Shown here in pieces: positions 23,940-38,827 of a stretch of DNA of 64,000 nt. This DNA comes from Margaritifera margaritifera. Its lineage: Eukaryota; Mollusca; Bivalvia; Unionida; Margaritiferidae. Position 1 is the first letter of the stretch. Every line of letters starts with the position of its first letter. A program made the position numbers and the translations under genes. The DNA lies in the NCBI GenBank assembly GCA_029931535.1, contig JAQPZY010001186.1:1-64000 (forward strand), given 5' to 3'. The notes under the pieces are model-generated. The model had not been told where the DNA came from, did not search any database, and was given only the letters and a program-made list of their open reading frames with translations.

Positions 23940-24169
23940 ACTAAAAGGTTATATCATGCAGAGGCAAAGTGAGTGATGCACCTTGGGAAAAGACGCCCAA
24001 TGTCTGCCTACCCCGCCTTGTCTAAGCAGGATTCGAACCAGCATCATTATATCCTTATATGATCGCGAGTCTGGTAGGCTAAACACTCTGCCGCCGTGTT
24101 CCCAACCGTAAGGGATATACTGACATATTTCGAACATTTTAAGACACGCCTTCCTTCAATGCACTACTG

Positions 24170-24172
<3 letters not shown>
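23940..24172 (-). mobile_element. tRNA-derived SINE, copy 1
   Basis: Minus strand holds an A-box-like segment (TTTAGCCTACCAGACTCG, around 24,064-24,083) and a perfect B box GGTTCGAATCC (24,029-24,039), spaced as in a tRNA gene. The element's outer part, TTCAATGCACTACTGCAA, runs straight into (AT)n at 24,172. Confidence 0.68.

Positions 24173-24231
<59 letters not shown>
24172..24231. repeat. (AT)n tail of SINE copy 1
   Basis: AT run directly attached to the end of the SINE. Confidence 0.97.
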
Positions 24232-24233
<2 letters not shown>

Positions 24234-24299
24234 CTTATTGTAAAACAGACTGAACAGTTTTATCATCACTTAGTGATTATGTCATATAATTCTGTTAGA

Positions 24300-24524
24300 A
24301 AATACAATCTGAGTGAAGTGACTTGGGAAAAGAATTCCCCGTAGAAGCCTAGCCCACAACGTCTGAACGGGATTCGAACCTGCATCATTATGATTGTGAA
24401 TCTAGTAGGCTTACAACTGTGATGCCGTGGTCCCAACCCTGAGGGATGTACTCACCTATTTATTTCGGACGTCATTTGTTCGCTCTCATGTTCTGAAAAC
24501 ACACCTTCCTTCAATGCACCACTG

Positions 24525-24526
<2 letters not shown>
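24300..24526 (-). mobile_element. tRNA-derived SINE, copy 2
   Basis: Same family and orientation as the copy 355 bases to the left: B box GGTTCGAATCCC (24,369-24,380), A-box region near 24,402-24,424, and the end TTCAATGCACCACTGCAA followed by (AT)n at 24,527. Internal differences show the two copies are old or independent insertions. Confidence 0.68.

Positions 24527-24564
<38 letters not shown>
24527..24564. repeat. (AT)n tail of SINE copy 2
   Basis: AT run attached to the SINE end, then GTGTGT-rich sequence. Confidence 0.97.
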
Positions 24565-24570
<6 letters not shown>

Positions 24571-24796
24571 CTGTATGTGCGTGTGTGTGTTACATAAACC
24601 AAAACCTGTATACTTGTTTTTCATAGCCACTCACGGGTTGTGAATTTGATTGACTTGCAAGGAAGTACATGTGGCTGTTTAGATGACTACATTTTAGTGT
24701 GAATTACTATCAAAATACGAAAGGGTTTTCTTATCACATCTGATAATAATTGCTATAACCTTGGAGACCCGTCTCTGGAGAGAAGGAGAGAGAGTA

Positions 24797-24914
<118 letters not shown>

Positions 24915-24923
24915 ACATATTAC

Positions 24924-25034
24924 CATATTTGGTCCACAGACTGTTCCTCTTGCTGCAATATAATGTTTCTTCCTGCATTTGCCCGTCTGGGGATCCGTAC
25001 ATCTCCATACATGGCATATATCTTTAAGTGTTTT
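24924..25034 (-). CDS. Metalloproteinase exon 14: Cys-rich region, last exon placed with confidence
   Basis: Phase 0 to phase 0, 111 nt. A T-rich acceptor ending TTTAAAG precedes it; donor GTAATA. Reads [16 protein letters not shown] and then [10 protein letters not shown], matching C-x-x-L/V-x-C ... C ... G-T-x-C-G of the ADAMTS disintegrin-like domain. In that family a W-C-x-x-G-x-C segment follows next; I do not see it clearly in the window. The intron before it is 6.5 kb. Confidence 0.82.
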
Positions 25035-28000
25035 CTTTAAAAAAAAATAATGTAAAGTGAGGTAGAGCTCGATACGTATTAGGTTACTGAAATACCCAGC
25101 CACGCTATGCCGAACCTTTTAACCTGAGTGGTATGTTCACAAGGTTTGCGAAACTGATGAATCAAGCTTGATTCCAGACGACATAAGTTATATACTGTAT
25201 CATTTTCCTGTTACATTTGGTTCCGCGAACAGTCCTCAACTGCCGGTTGCGCTGGGGATACGAGAACTCGTTTCACAGATGTAGATGTTGTGTTTGCAAA
25301 TTTCAAGGCATCATTACGCTAATTAGGTTGCTTATATATTTTCTTCCTTCTTTAAATTTTCGAAAAAAAAAAAAACAGTGCGTTAATTGCAAATTAAACT
25401 ACATCGAAGCTATCATACTTATATTAAGTGCTAAACTGGAAAAAAATATATATATATAGCAATTAGCAAAGATTACCTTGTATCAAAAAAGTTGATTTCA
25501 AATCAAATAAATGGAATTTGTATGGCATGTGACTATTCCAGAATCGACCAAAAATCACGGCTATCATTATATGATTGGCGGATTCCTTTTTTTATTTAAA
25601 ATAGAAGTGACGTAATAAAATGTTAATAACTGAATAAAGCAAAATAATAACTTTTAACTGCCGATACTCACCAATTATATACAGCTAGGCTTGAATGAAA
25701 ACAATAGATATTGTGCTATATGTTGGATGATAGGGTTAATTGTTTGCTTGCAACAAATACAAGTGCATTATAAATTGTACGATACCATTAATGACATAAC
25801 TATATATTGCTCCAGAAATTCGATTCGCGGATAAATAGCTAAACTAAACATATTACATAGCAACATCGTATCAAGTAGCAAATCCCTAGTAATTTCAGAG
25901 TCATTGGTTAACTCAGCTAAACCTACATAATATAAATAGTTTACTTATATGTTTGAAATGTAAATTTGTATGATGAGCCAATCTTAATATCTATGAGTGT
26001 TTTTACTAACACACGTTATGACCCAAAGCTAACATTGACGGTTCAAAAGTAAAATTCCTAAACTTCGTGAATATAGTCAAGCAATAGCAAAGTTTATGAA
26101 TAGTACTCCAATGTAGAATGTAACAAATCCGTACTTAAATATGTTGGAAGCTTGATGGAATCATACACCCGTTATAAATGACAAATGAACCTTGTGCAGC
26201 TCTTCACTTCTTGTAATTGAATTGGAAAACAAAAATATAATCAGCTTCAGCTATCAATTATTTACATTGCTAGTAATTGTTTTTCTCCCATCTATTTATT
26301 TGTGTACCGTACGATCCATTTTCGATGTCTTTCATTAGTTTGCTTTTTGAATTTTTCCAGAGGCTTGACTGTTTCTGCTGCTTTATGAAAAATGCTTGGA
26401 TCGAATGTCATAATGTATTTGTTGCTTGTTATCTTCTGGCTCGTCCTCGTACGTGTTTATATTATCTAACAACTGTTTCAAAGGATCACCTCGCATTTCG
26501 CAACGATGCATGTTGTGCGAGGCCTCGGATGACATATTTGCGTACGTATACAACTTTTAAAAGGGTTAGATGAAATATGCTGCTTTGATTCAAATTTAGC
26601 TTTCTCCTTTTGAATGCGCAACAGATTATTTCACTTGCTAATTTAACTAGCTCAGACATTCTATTTATCCTGGAAGATTCATTTGACTTTCAATATCATG
26701 TGTGCTTTTTTCACAATTTCTCCGTTATTTAGAAACATGTATGGTTTTTAAAAGCCTCCTCGTTCTGTATTGTAAGGTGACTTTTTGGATATATTTTCTT
26801 AATTTGTATGTCTTCGTCTTGTTATAGGCGGTTTATACCCATGTTGAAGTACTTCGTTGTTACCACCAAGTTAATCAAGCTCCTCTGGGAACTGTGTTAT
26901 TTTTGTTTTCCTGGTGTGTCTAATGTTTCTTCACATATGAATGGATATGGTATTCCGTGATCATTTATAATTATGTACTATCTGTTCCAGAGATACCTAC
27001 AGTTTTACTAGTTCTTTGTACGTCTCTGTCATTCTTAGGATCAGCTAATACCTTTAGCACTAGCGACAATTTGCAATGTTTATGAAGCCATTCACATCTT
27101 GGATTTGACAGATGCCATTTCAACACATATATTTCACAACAGCTGAGTCTAGCATATGGGACATCTCTATTTGATTGAATTTAAAATGTGATTTTTTACA
27201 ATTATTTAGTTGTGTCAGGATAGATTAACAAGCCTTTTTTGTTTCATCATGCAAAAAGTAAATACCGACAAAAGAGGTCTTAACAATAAAATGTTGACTC
27301 TTTTCCAACGGTATTTCGCAGTTTCTTATCTTTAAATTTGAACTTAATGTGGGATTACAGTTTAAAACTGTGCATTTTATTGGCACTATATAATCAGTTT
27401 CGTGGTTATATATAGCGAAACCATCTACATAACTATCTACAAAACTAACCACACAAAACGTACCTACCTACCTACTGTGACATGGTTTAAAAGTCATAAA
27501 AGAATAAAAATATAAAAAATTAATTATGTTATTCTTTCTTTTTTATGATATCAAAGAAGACGTCCAATCATGAGTTCATAAAACCCAGAGATTAATGTTG
27601 TAATTATAATTATGGAACATATATCACTGAATCAGCATATGTATTCCTACTTCTAACTGCACCGGCCAGAAATGACATTCAGAGTAGACTCAGATGTATA
27701 GACACAATAATTAACCCATGCTAGTAAACATAAAATGTAGGCCGCAGTGACTTATCTTTTGTTGTCAGGGTGTAGTAGCAACATAGATGGATCCGATTAT
27801 CAAATGTCATGACTGGAACATAAACATCCACCAAGAAATAAAGTTTAAGCATCTATCAAAGTCACTGAAGCATGAAATATAGTCGCATATACCAGCTTGT
27901 GCAATCAGAATGTATAATTTATCAAGATGCATCCATTTACCGAGTTTCATGATTATATATATGATATTATGCCTATATCATGCCCACAAGCTCGTGTGGT

Positions 28001-29431
28001 TGTGAGTTCAATGCAGAAAGTTAACTTGAGCCAGTAAGAGATGAAATTGAAGTCGCAATGAGCTTATTTTGCTGAAAGGGTTTGGTAGTGACAAGATAAA
28101 CATCATCTTCAATTTCGCGATTCTAACATGAACAGTGCCTGAAAAATGAACATGAAACACAAAATGTAACCCAAAGTTATGAAGAGTATAATATAGACCC
28201 TAACGAAGTACTATTGACCTGAGGGAGTAGTGCTCATCAATATATATATCCCCTCATCAAGTTTCATAAATCCAGATATGATACTATGTAATTAGCATTC
28301 CAAAACCTTATGTGGACATGAGTTAAATGCAAAATCAATAACCTAACCCATTAAAATGTGAAATGCAGGCCACGGTGACCATTTTGGTATAAGTGCAGTA
28401 ATAACAGTCATCTACTTCAATGATTTCAAGTACAGCATTATTATACAGGATATAAAGAAAACCGAGATAGTCATGAATTAAACATCAAACTTAACATTAG
28501 CCAGTAAAGGTGAAATATAGATCACAATATCCTTCTATTGCTTTAAGTGCATGGTACTAATATAGATGCATGCAATCATCTACTTTGATGACTCTGGAAT
28601 CAACAGTGAATGAAAGTGAATCCAAGTCAGAGAAGTATGGGATATGGGTCACAGTGAAGTCCTTTTGTGATGATAATGTAGTACTCAATATACACCTTCT
28701 CCCTAAATTTCAAGAGTCATGCTGTAACAGTATGTATACATACACTATTTGCTTATGAGCGTAACACACAAATGTAAGCTAAGGTTGCACAATGTGAAGT
28801 GTAGGTCGCCATGACCATTGTTTGCTTAACATCGACATGACCATCTTTTGTTTAAGGCTTAGGTCCTAATAGAGATGCATACAATCATCTAGTTTGATTA
28901 TTCTAGCATTTCCAGCATGAACAGCGATTGGGAAATTTGCTTAAAACGCAACATTTAAAACGTTAGGAAACGTTAACCCTGGGTCACAGTGACATAGTTT
29001 TGCCATCAGTGTGGATTACTCATCACGCTGCATCCCCTACCAAGAAGGAATGCTTGAGATTCATTAAGGCAGTACATATGTATAAGTTCGTATATGGGCG
29101 AACGCGCACGCGGACGCTACGGGGTAGTACTTATAGCTCTCCTGATCTTCGTAGAAGTTAGCTAATATTGAACATGTTTTAGACCATTTTTCCGCAATCA
29201 TCTTTGCTGGATTTGTAGGCCAAAATCATAGGTGTCGTCCCTTATAACATATATGTAACAGTGTAATATTGTGATAGTCCATGATGATAATAAATGTTGT
29301 TTATAATGTTGTCGCTGAATTAATTAATTAACTAATTAATTAAGTAATAAATACATAATTCAATTAATTAATTAATTATTATTATTAGTAGAAGTGATAG
29401 TAGAATTATTTGTACTTATATTATCAGTTGA

Positions 29432-29500
<69 letters not shown>

Positions 29501-30862
29501 CTACACTAATTTAGTTCTGTATATATTACCTTAATTTTCTACAATTGTTCAAAATCCAGTACATTAGTTATAAGTTCATACTCACCAAGAATATATTAAT
29601 TATGTCAGGTACTAACTTGTAAACACCATATCCAAAAACCAGCATAAGTTATATTGCATGTTCTAAAAAATAGTTCCAATCAAATGAACTGACTGCATAG
29701 TTTAATGCAAGTGACCTTTCCTGGATCTGTGGAGTCACACGTGTTTGCTTTGCAATCATGCGCAAAAGGCAACAGGTTGAACTGATTAATCATGTTATTT
29801 TCTGTTTATATTTTAATGTTGCTTTCTATTGAATGCAAGTAACATTCTTCAGTGGTCGGAATAAATCAGATAAAAATTGTATCGATTTCCTCTCTAATGG
29901 ACTACACTATGATGTAAAAACGGCTCATCGGATCAGTTAGAGGGGTGATATATATGAGTATACGGCTAAGTGGTTCTTAACTTCCAGTCGCAAAGATTAC
30001 CTCAGGACAAAAGTCAGCATAACAAGCTTTCATCTGCAGCTACTTATTGCACCAATTCGGTCAGTTTATGTTTATTGTGCTCATTGCAATATGGTTATTT
30101 CTGGTTTGCGTCGGTTTTTATGTAGCTACTAATTATTATCTAAAGTGTAAACACTCTATCATGCTTACACCCGCTGTAGTTTCAAATAAAATACTGTTTC
30201 TAAAGCGTTGAGGCGGAGGAGAACACGTGGCGGATAACAACTTGTTGGTCAGTACCAAATCTTGTGTTATTTAGCCCTTCGTTTCCAAAGATGTCTGTCA
30301 GATGGCCTTATCAAAACTGTGTTCAGAATGAACATATCTGTTTTATTACGTCAACGGCTTACTAGTTAGGAACAGTTTGGGATTTATAAACGAAGAATTA
30401 TTTGTAGTGAATATTAGAACAGGCGATTCAGTGTAAGAGTGTATTGCAGACTGAACAACAAGCCGGTTTTAAATTTAATATACCTGTAAAACGAATTCCC
30501 TAACTGCAAGCGTCTGAGCGTAACACTCACATCTCAGATTAGCAAAACATTCACACTATTTTCCATATTAACACAGCAGTGAAAATTGTATATATCTGTA
30601 AAATTGATTCCCTAACAGCGAGGGTCTGAGCGTAACACTCACATCTCACATTCGTAAAACAGGCAAAATATTTTCCATATTAACCCCACATAATTTTGAT
30701 TAGACAATCTTCCTTCCAATAATTTTCTAACCAAGGCGCGAAATATTTTCATATTATGCTACTTCAACAAAACACTTATTTTTCCTGCATCTACTTCCTC
30801 CCTGTGAGCCATCGTTTTGATAATGTGACACTGAAACAATTCTTGAACGCTCAAAAAACAAT

Positions 30863-30946
<84 letters not shown>

Positions 30947-31678
30947 GATAGATATATAGATAGATAGATAGATATATAGATAGATAGATACATAGATATG
31001 TATAGAGAGAGAGATAATAATACGCCTATATTCTAAGGATATTATCTTTTTTATCTTTGTCGTGTACTTTGTATACATTTCAACCTTCATCGTTTATTTT
31101 GTAAAACTTTATCATAATTTTCCTGTTTAACTTGTATCTCACTGGATTAATTTTTTTCTTAAAATCAGAGGGATTTATGTTCCTAAAGGTTCCCACAATA
31201 TTTTTTTTTACTTTCCCATTGTTAATATCTAATGTTTACTCGGTACTATATAGGCAGAAAAATGCTGATATACCGTTTAACCCTATACATATATACATAT
31301 TATTCATTCATTGTTCATTTGTGCTCTGTTTATATTCAAATACCTCAAAGAGGATTTTAAGTGAAATATGAGTGCGTAGAAAGGAAACGGTGTTAAGTCA
31401 TTTCAGAAGTTTACATCTCTTATCGTACTGTATACTCTTTCTGGGAAATGGGAACGCGCCTTCGCAAATGCACATACACACGCACACAGACACACAAAAT
31501 GTACATACCCCACAGTAGACAGAGTTGGGTCCTTTAATGAGATAACACTGCTCATCAAGAGTGAACACAACTGCTGGCTGTTTATTCATATGCATCGTCC
31601 ATTCATCCATGCTGTAGAAAATGCCTACATTGGTCAGGCACTGTCTGTAATACGAAAATGGACTGTTTCCTGTGATAG

Positions 31679-31736
<58 letters not shown>

Positions 31737-32307
31737 GGTATCTAGCTACCTACCTATCAACTCATCTTCCTCCTTGGAATGTTTGCTCACATATTGAAAG
31801 GCATGCGCACATATATATGTTGAATCAAATGAGTGCGCATACACACAGACCAACATTCCTGGACATACATGTTTCTCATGAGGTCGTGTTATCTGCTTTA
31901 CATATTTTGGCATTGCTTCTTAATTGCTGATATTCCAAACCAATAGGTACTTCCAAAATGGGTGCATACAATTATGTCCATCCTTAACAACTACTGGTAA
32001 AATATGTCACCTGTATCAAACAAACTCTGAAACGAAATGCAATTATATACTGCTATAGGTCTCGAAATAGACTTTACATACTTGTCTTTTAGTGTCTTCT
32101 TGAACGATTCCACGGAGCAGTTAGAGAAAATCCAGGGGTTTCTGGAGTATGGCCTGGTTTTGTTGAATTTTGTCAAAGAGGGAGTCATAATAAATAAATC
32201 CTCAGCATTACAAGCTGTGGCGTTTCCCTCGCCGTCGTGGTCTGCTCCAAGACTAGAACAACAGGGTAGGCGCATGACTACAGTACAGCTTTGATAATCA
32301 GAATTTC

Positions 32308-32371
<64 letters not shown>

Positions 32372-35300
32372 TCTTAGTAAGATATGGGCTTTCAAAAACA
32401 ATTCATACTCGTTTCCGATAGTATTAGTATCACAAAAGCAAACATAAACTTTCCTCTCAAGGAACATTCAAGTATCCACAAGTTTTAATGAGTAACTGGC
32501 TATTAGAATATTTGCATTTATACAGCGTTATACAGTCACTGGCAGGTAATGTTAGTAAGTAATTTTCCACAGTAAGCTCATTCTTTATTATCATATAGGT
32601 TATGCATGTACAATATTTTTGAATATTTGCATTCCAATGTTGGAGATATTCACATTTAAGGATATCTGTAGTTTTATTTTTCATTATTGTATGTAGTAAA
32701 AACTACCCTCCAGCCAAATGTCAAATAGTCCTATTTCAGAAAACAGAAATGGATGTAATGGCCCGCTTACCGGTCTAATCATCTTGCAATATGGGAATGT
32801 TCACCTAATCGTATTTTTGCTCCTACATGTGTAGGGTCGGTCACGCGTTATCTCGGGAGCATCAGAAGATCACTTATGTGACTTACTCTTTATATCATAC
32901 ACAATTCAAAGTCTCTAAAACTTCAACCTATCTCAATCAATTGTAATCAACATTTCACAAACAAACACGATTTAAGCTACAATAACAAGAGGGCTGACAA
33001 ATATGGCGCCTGGAGTTGACTTACTTGTGTCCAAGTTCGTGTGTTGCTGTTAACACCGTCCGAGAATAATCACGTGCAGTGATAACTGAAGTTATATAAC
33101 CCGTGACACACACACTCCCTGCATAGGTTATACCTGATAGGAAAAACATAAGAAGATTGGATATAATAATTACTTTTTTAAATGCTGGAGTTAAAAACTC
33201 GTCAGTTCTTCTGAGCTGGAAATGTAAAATATACAGATTATACAAACTCAAGAATGTATGTTTTTTTTTAGAAATACAGTTTGTTCCTCTCAATGGAATG
33301 ACATTCTATATACATTTGAGTGCATGCATTGCTAAAGCAGGGCATATAAATGCGTGAAATGTAAAGTTTATGTTACAACGATTACGTCGACATAAACTGG
33401 CTGACACATAAATATAGTGATTACACCCAATGCAAATATCGATATTTGTTCTACCGAGTGTGAGTGACTATATGCCTTTTTTGACGACAAGATAAAACTA
33501 TACACATACATGCATACATACACGCATACATACATCAGGTTAAATCTCTGTAAACCGGTCCCTTTATAAACCGGCATCCTCAGCAGGTTGGCTAAATAGT
33601 TTGATCCCAACAACATGTATGGACCTGTCACACCTGATCTTGCGACTGCCTGCATGCATGGACCACCAGTATATAAAACATAGATCCAACGGCTCTATTC
33701 ATACATAAACCATTGCAATTTTGCCTGTGCAAAAAGGCTACCTACTTATAAAGACCATTTTCCGATGGTCGTCTTAGTGTTTATTGATTTATACAAAATT
33801 ACAGTTGAATTACTTTAAGCAACGTAATATGTCATTTTACCTCCATCACGTCAACATGGCATTCCTTAGTGTCTTAAACCTACAATTTTGATGTCATGAT
33901 CATACGATATGTGGATATATTGCATATCACGTGACCTGCTTTCATTCAGTTAAAAGTCAGCTCTCACATGAATCATAATATACTACAAAACTAGAAAGAT
34001 CATACCGGTTATATGACCACCCATCTGAAACGACAAAGAAGTTTAAAGAACCGAAGTTAACCTTCAGCATTTAGATGTTTCCATTACTGCGACAACCTCG
34101 GTAATAAAACAACTTTTCTTTACTCCGATGTGTTGTCCATTATCAAGGTTTAACTACATAGGGATGTTTTACTATATTATATTCATTGTCACATAGTGTT
34201 CGCTTCGAATTAACAAATTAAATCATATGTCAAAATTGAAACCTATCTTACAAGACCTCTTTATAAACCCTAAAATATGGTCTCTGACATCAGATGGTCT
34301 TGCAATGCAGGTTTTTGTTGAGCATGTTAAGTGTCATATAGAGAATCAAATTTCCTGGTTAATTGAATGGGTGTTGTTTTATGGTATTACTGTATATCTT
34401 TGTGCAAAAATGCAGAGACAAAACCCTTCACAAATAATGGTAATTATGACTGCAATATAGTACTTCGTGTAGAAGGCACATTTGTCGTTCTAACAAATCA
34501 TATTATTCGAACAAATAACCGATACAACCGGTAGGAGGCTGTTTCGGTGACACGAACAAAATTATCTATTCAACTTTGAGCTTCTAGAATTATAGTACGT
34601 GTTATACTGCTTGGAAAAGGTTTACTACCAAATAAGTTGGTAGTGACTTGAGTGTAACTGTTTTAATGGATACTGGCTCCAAACTAAGAAATTTGTAACC
34701 TGCATGTATTAAACTTAATAAGAAAACGTATGACACATTATTGTAATTAGCGTGTGTGAGTGTGTGTGTGTGTGTGTTTATGTATTCGTGTGTACTTACC
34801 GTCAGTATAACCTTTACAAGAGGAGCCAAAATTCAAGTGATGCCTAAAAATAAAATTAATCGTTATATGTACTTGCATAATATATTTTACGACAGAATGA
34901 CAAAAATATTTAATCCTCATTTACAAACAAGAGCAAGGTATTAAACAAACTAGTATAGATACCTGATGAAAAATGGAACATATTCCATTACAAAAGGATG
35001 AGATTGTCATGAAGTCTGGAAGAAGACACGTATGGATTCAAATCACATTTTGTGACATAGTTTGCCATATGAGAAAGCCATGTGGAATATAAATCTACCG
35101 CACGTGACATGAAATTGACACTGTCATGCCATTAGCCCAATATATGTCCATTACAATTGCAGCACATACAGACATTGATCCGTAATTATCAATTTCACCA
35201 CATTATTTGACAGAGAAATGAGAGAAAGATTGTCCATCACATGCCTTGGTATTAGATGTGGAAAGATTCACACCAGTGTATAGCTTATAACATGTTTGCT

Positions 35301-38300
35301 ATAAATCATACATGACGTTCATAAAATGTGCATCTTTCGGTACAAAAAAGGAGAACAAAAAAGGTAACTTCCTCTACATTAGATGTGTAAAAACTATACA
35401 TATATTTTACTTATTTTTAACGATTAATTTATATACCGTACATACTACGCAAATATTTTATTTATAACACATACAAATATACATATTCAAGAGAGTTAAG
35501 ATTGACTCTAGGAAGTTGGGCATTGACGGGGTGAGCGACCATCTCACATCCCTGCCTAGTTTATCCTTTATAAAATATAGTTCTGTGGCTATTGCAGCTA
35601 TTCGCAATTATTATTTTTCTTTTTTGATTGGCCCATATTTTCATTCATATTGATTAAATAAATAAAAAACATACTCATAATTTAAACATGAACATTGGTT
35701 TAAATGAAGAAGTAAAGCACTGCAAACATTGTGTGGTTAACTTCTCGAACAGCAAACGCGCTGCCATTCAAGAATAAGAATGATTTTTTATGGAGTAAAA
35801 TTAATCCAGAACGTTTAAAACGTGTATAATTGTTTCATTTTTGTTTTCTAATAAAGTTTTAATTCCAATTACTTATCATTATCATAAGTAATTTCAATTT
35901 CACCGTTTACGTTTCAAACTTCCAGAACTATTGTATGGCTAATACAATATTATTCATTGCATCTTTTTAATAATCATTTGAATGGTATGGTACCTATGAG
36001 GGCTTTCAAACAATTATTGTGTTATGTTTATTATTTATCATTATGTAAAACATTTGATAAATATGTAAAGTATTTGTTCAGACATGTGTATTATATTAAG
36101 TATTTAATATAAATGCGTTACACTAGTTTGCAATATTAACAGACTCCGGTGGTACATATATACAGTTAGAAACTACTAAATGTGCACTAAAAGTGAAGTT
36201 ATAACTATTTAAAATGAGTTTAATGAATAGTTACATAGACGGGTTAAATTAAAACCTGGGTCCTCTGTTATGGAACACAATTTAAATATCAAGTGAAATA
36301 CGATTGTAAATTTAGGTAAGAGTGGTAAGGATCAATATGCTGGAAACAAAAAGAACCGATGATGAATTAAAAAAGTTGGATTTAAGATGGAAGATAATGT
36401 TAATGATAAAACAAGAAAGATTGATGCTAATCTTAACACAATTACAACAATGATTGGTGCTGTTGTTAACAATCATAAAGAAAAAGTTGATGATGAGGTT
36501 AAGAAGTTTGATCAGCAGATTAAACAATTAGACGAATCGTTTGCATTTAAAACTGGTGATATACTGACATGTGATCTTGTCTTAAAATAGATGACAGAGA
36601 CATAAAATTTCTTGGCTGTGATGATATTTCAGGATACAAATATTTTACACAAAAATTTCGTAACGATGAGAATATATAACATACACATATGATGATGATA
36701 AAAATGTGAGATCATATGTGATTAAGTGCATACGATGGCTTAATGATTAAAACAAATAGTAAACCGAATGTTCGCTTTGGAAGCAACTATATATATTGAT
36801 GACAAGATGTGATGATGGCGTAAATATGGGTGAGAAAAATATACCTAGATATATTACATCACAAATAGAATCCATAATCCCTAAACATATGTATTGTTAC
36901 GCCGCAGAACCATATTTGAGAAAAGTTATAACAAATACCATATAACATTGTTTTTAGGAATGACAGCAAATGAAGAGATGCATGTACCTCTTGGGGGAGA
37001 TAACAAAAATCAACAGATACTATGTTATTACACGGTTATCGTGTAAACATGAACGTTAGTCCAGACACTATGCTAATCGGTAAGTACACAAAATTGTTAC
37101 TGGTTATATATTCACTCAATTTTCCATTGACAAAAAACCTACCAATTGATGTATATATCTCAATTTTATGTTTATCTTATGATGATGGCACTTCTATTCA
37201 GAACGATATGTGAAATATAGATTTCAATCCAACTTTTATCTTAAGGAAAGCAATATAACTTCTGGACAGATCAGATAGACAAACCCATAAAACAAAATAT
37301 TTTGTGTCTTTAATGAGACATAAGAACAATTTCAGATGACCATTGTTCTGGTTGACGAACAGTGCTTTATTAAATCATATCTAGGGGCAACCAAAAAGCC
37401 ATACAGTTTATTTGTGTATGATAACTCAGCCACATATCCATCTGAAAATACAACAGTGATTTTTACCATAATTATACTGGAAAATATGTTTAATTGACAT
37501 GCAATATTTTACATTATCTTGCATTATGCTTACATTATATTACGTTTTTATTTGACATTATTTTAAATTATTTTTCATTATTTTGTAATTATCTTACATT
37601 ATCTTGCATTATCTTGTGTGATCTTAATTAAAATTTGAACATATCCTATTATATAACGTGATAATATGTATGAGTTTTGAAAACGTTGAAAGTCTTTAAA
37701 AGCAAAACAAATTATTGATAAATGGTTGGAAAATAGAGAGATGCTAAAACAGAGATTGCTTGGTGAAAAATTGGGTAAGCAATAATTTCAGGAACTGGTT
37801 GTAAAAAACTTTTCCACAACCAGTTATGCTAAAAACAAGACAACTGCAGGACGGAATATATAAAAAACAAAAACAGTTGATACAACAATTAGAAGAGAAA
37901 CAAGATCAGTTAATTGAGAAGAAACTCATTTAAGTATTGCTTGATTTAATAACAAAATCATTTAACACGAAAAGAGCATACATTATTAAGTATATTGACA
38001 TATTTTTAAAATTAGTAGAGTTAACATACTATCTAAAAAATCAGATATCAACCAAAGTCAAACAAGTTTGCACAATATTATATATTATAAAGTCAAGATG
38101 ATTTAATACAAAAATGTTCAATTACACTGCTCTAGTAAGCAGAATGATATTAAATAAAAATATATGGACAATGAGATCGTTTTCATACTTAATAAATTCT
38201 ATAATGAAACGATAATAAATAAATCGCAGTACAAAACAATATTTGAAAATAATATATAATAATCTATTAAAAATTGTATGGTACTTGAAACATGCTGTTA

Positions 38301-38769
38301 AAAATACTTGATATCAGAAGAGATAAATGATTAGAGGTTCAATATTTGCAAATAAATTGGATCCAATAACAGGTGTTTTTCAAAAGGAAACAACAATTTT
38401 AGCAAGTAAATTACCAACAATAAGCAGATAAATAATAAAACCGTTGGTATCTATGATATGTTTAAAAGCATGTATAGCTTACTGTTGAATCTGAAACAAA
38501 AACTTTGCCGAAAAAGCCATTGAAAAAATAGCTGAAAAAACAACACAACCCAAATTAACACCAAAGTAAATAATACAAGAATTAACAAATGAAAATACAC
38601 AGATAAAGAATGTACTGGATGATGCATCAAAGAAACTAATATCCAAATTTTAAAAAAAATACTTTCTGAACTGATGATTGGCTCCAAGTTGATGTCTGGC
38701 AGTGAAATTTAAAAAAAAAAACACATTTTAAAACACTTCTGAATAACATAATGTATGGAGGAGGAATAG

Positions 38770-38827
<58 letters not shown>

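Larger units (their letters stand above)
25035..31508. other. Intron 13 of the metalloproteinase gene
   Basis: Contains the tandem arrays at 27,700-29,060 and 30,481-30,700 and several microsatellites. A 98-codon plus frame at 26,277-26,573 is antisense to another open stretch and matches nothing I know. Confidence 0.55.

Noticed and set aside
23949..24137. 62-codon minus frame
   Set aside because: It overlaps the SINE and its tRNA-like boxes; it is not coding.
27225..27452. 75-codon minus frame that looks protein-like
   Set aside because: No homology recognised, no matching splice phase to the host gene, and length is expected by chance in this DNA.
30754..30827. Cys-containing frame [15 protein letters not shown] as a further metalloproteinase exon
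   Set aside because: Its phase (1) does not match exon 13 (0), it lies before exon 14 in gene order, and the acceptor is weak. An alternative terminal exon is not excluded.
34008..34026. Tiny exon candidate reading MGGHIT on the minus strand
   Set aside because: It has AG and GT borders, but phase 2 from exon 9 meets a stop, and the exon at 34,800-34,843 fits both neighbours exactly.
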